64,000 nucleotides of DNA from NCBI GenBank assembly GCA_943908475.1, contig CALTTG010000019.1, positions 6,639-70,638 of the forward strand. The letters run 5' to 3'. This DNA comes from an uncultured Burkholderiales bacterium. Its GTDB lineage: Bacteria; Pseudomonadota; Gammaproteobacteria; Burkholderiales; Burkholderiaceae_C. Under the pieces are notes generated by a model that ran no database searches, was not told the origin of the DNA, and saw only the letters and a program-made list of their open reading frames with translations. Within the stretch, counting starts at the first letter, position 1; each line of letters starts with the position of its first letter. The position numbers were made by a program, and so were the translations under genes. Shown piece after piece: positions 60,696 through 64,000 of the stretch.

Positions 60696-61574
60696 TCACA
60701 CGGGCAGCCGCTGAGGTCCTTTGTTGGCGACAAAGGCCAGCAGCTGCTTGGCCTGCTCGTTGCCGATGGTGGCCTCGGCCAGCAAAAAGCCGCCCACCTC
60801 GCCGATGCCCACCACCAAATCGGCCCCTGCCGACTCCAGGAAACTGCGCTGACCGGGGTCCAGCAGCTCCACGATGATGCGGGCATTGGGGTTGGCGCGC
60901 CGAACCACCATGCAGTTCACCGCCGACAAGGCGTCCGCATGCTGCTTTTCGGCGTAATTGGCCAGCACCACCACGGTGGCGGCCGTCTTGAGGCTCGCGC
61001 GCTCGAGGGACTCGCCTCGGATCGGGTAGGGCGAGCGTGAAAACGAAACGCCCAAGTCATCGGAAGGTTTGTGATCGAGGTCGGCCATCACCACGATCGG
61101 CGTGTGCGCCAACGTGGGCTCTTGCCGCAAGGTCTCGATGATCTGTGGCCCTTTGAGGTTCCACCCCACGATGACGATGTGGTCACTCACAGCGTGCATG
61201 GTCAGCCCCATTTCTTCCTTGACCTTGCGTTCGATCAGCACCGCCGCGGCCAAGGCACACAGCAAGGCGGTGAGCAACTTCGAGACGATCAGCGCAAAAC
61301 CCAGCACCCATTGCCCGCCCACGGTGCGAGGCACCACGGCTGAGTCGCCCGAGGTGGTCATGGTCACCAGCATGGCGTAAATGGAATGGCCCACGGTGGT
61401 CACTTTGGGGTTCAACCCTGCCTCGAAGGCGTGAACCGCCAGCGCACAACCGACCCAGACCAACAGGAAGATGACCGTGAGCTCCACGATGAACCGGTAG
61501 CGTGCCACCGCCATCAAGCGCATGAACAAGGTGATCAAGGGACTTCGGGACACGCTCACAGGAGACCTCCCCAC
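60696..61574 (-). CDS. Potassium-channel-like protein with TrkA-N domain and unusual pore
   Basis: A 292-residue protein with two transmembrane helices flanking a pore loop and a C-terminal Rossmann RCK/TrkA-N domain (IVIVGWNLKGPQI). The pore sequence is TMTTSGDSAVVP, where ordinary channels have TxGYG, so the filter is atypical. The function is uncertain: a non-selective channel or a sensor derived from a channel are possible. The frame opens at 61574. Confidence 0.82.
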   Translation of the reverse strand: MGRSPVSVSRSPLITLFMRLMAVARYRFIVELTVIFLLVWVGCALAVHAFEAGLNPKVTTVGHSIYAMLVTMTTSGDSAVVPRTVGGQWVLGFALIVSKLLTALLCALAAAVLIERKVKEEMGLTMHAVSDHIVIVGWNLKGPQIIETLRQEPTLAHTPIVVMADLDHKPSDDLGVSFSRSPYPIRGESLERASLKTAATVVVLANYAEKQHADALSAVNCMVVRRANPNARIIVELLDPGQRSFLESAGADLVVGIGEVGGFLLAEATIGNEQAKQLLAFVANKGPQRLPV

Positions 61575-61853
61575 GGACCGGATCAGATCAACTCGCCCGG
61601 CGATTTCAGTCTAGGACCATGGTGGGGCCTGTGCACAATCGCCAGTGCGCACAAATGCACGGCAAATCCCCGCCCAACCACACGACCTGCGCGCCCATGC
61701 CGACGGTGCCCGGGTGTTTCCCCCGCCCGGAGCCTGCCCGCCCTCAAAGCCCCGGCTCCGGGGAGGGGCAGCGCCCCCTGAAACAGAGCCTCACGGCGAT
61801 AATGATGGGTTGTCCACGTGCGCTTCCACCAGCGCCCTGCCCCACCCTCGCCC
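61575..61853. other. 279-base spacer between divergent genes
   Basis: This gap between the channel-like gene and ygiQ holds no convincing gene. A GC-rich near-palindrome (CCCCGG-CT-CCGGGG, 61750-61763) is present without a T-run. Promoters for both genes must lie here but I cannot place them. Confidence 0.4.

Positions 61854-64000
<2,147 letters not shown>

Noticed and set aside
61750..61763. GC-rich palindrome as a terminator before ygiQ
   Set aside because: It lacks a T-run on either strand and lies between divergent genes where no terminator is needed.

Overview
The window is high-GC DNA from a betaproteobacterium, most likely Burkholderiales (Comamonadaceae/Sphaerotilaceae-like). Signs of this are the gene order phosphotyrosine phosphatase-iscRSUA-hscBA-fdx, an intracellular PHA depolymerase, two PEP-CTERM-tagged exported proteins, DbpA, a YgiQ-type radical SAM protein and a livFGMH transporter. 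No rRNA or species-level marker is present, so this is inference.

Region 1 (1 to about 22.2 kb) is an accessory island abutting the 3' end of a tRNA-Val(CAC) gene at 22181-22255. Its main cargo (91-15841, all minus strand) is a BREX phage-defence operon, in transcription order: brxE-like, brxA, brxB, brxC, pglX (split into two overlapping ORFs), an unrecognised 535-residue coiled-coil protein, pglZ and brxL. This is a type 1 core with a type 6-like brxE at its head, an extra gene between pglX and pglZ, and a BrxL carrying an unusual C-terminal domain. The specificity part of PglX is visibly lower in GC than the rest. Upstream lie a ribbon-helix-helix regulator, a divergent cassette (LAGLIDADG protein, Lon-like AAA+ ATPase, four-cysteine zinc protein), a tyrosine recombinase and a KfrA-like coiled-coil DNA-binding protein. 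Several of these are preceded by long perfect inverted repeats that look like operators. The left end of the island is outside the window.

Region 2 (22.3-31.8 kb) is core genome on the minus strand: dnaQ, the complete isc/hsc iron-sulphur assembly operon with an IscR-type site over its promoter, a low-molecular-weight phosphotyrosine phosphatase and uvrB, plus one small membrane protein on the plus strand.

Region 3 (31.9-47.5 kb) holds metabolic genes: a PEP-CTERM choice-of-anchor protein, aromatic aminotransferase, PHA depolymerase, an RnfB-type ferredoxin, endonuclease III, a GDSL esterase, an NAD(P)-binding protein, a ferredoxin-flavin reductase, a HIT hydrolase, the branched-chain amino-acid ABC transporter livHMGF (no binding protein in view), a coniferyl aldehyde dehydrogenase and an S4-domain RNA-binding protein.

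Region 4 (47.6-64 kb) holds two acyl/malonyl-CoA synthetase-type enzymes, two potassium-channel-like proteins, S-formylglutathione hydrolase, a class II aldolase, an acyltransferase, a GGDEF protein, an ABC exporter, a Tim44-like protein, the DbpA helicase and a YgiQ radical SAM protein cut by the window end.
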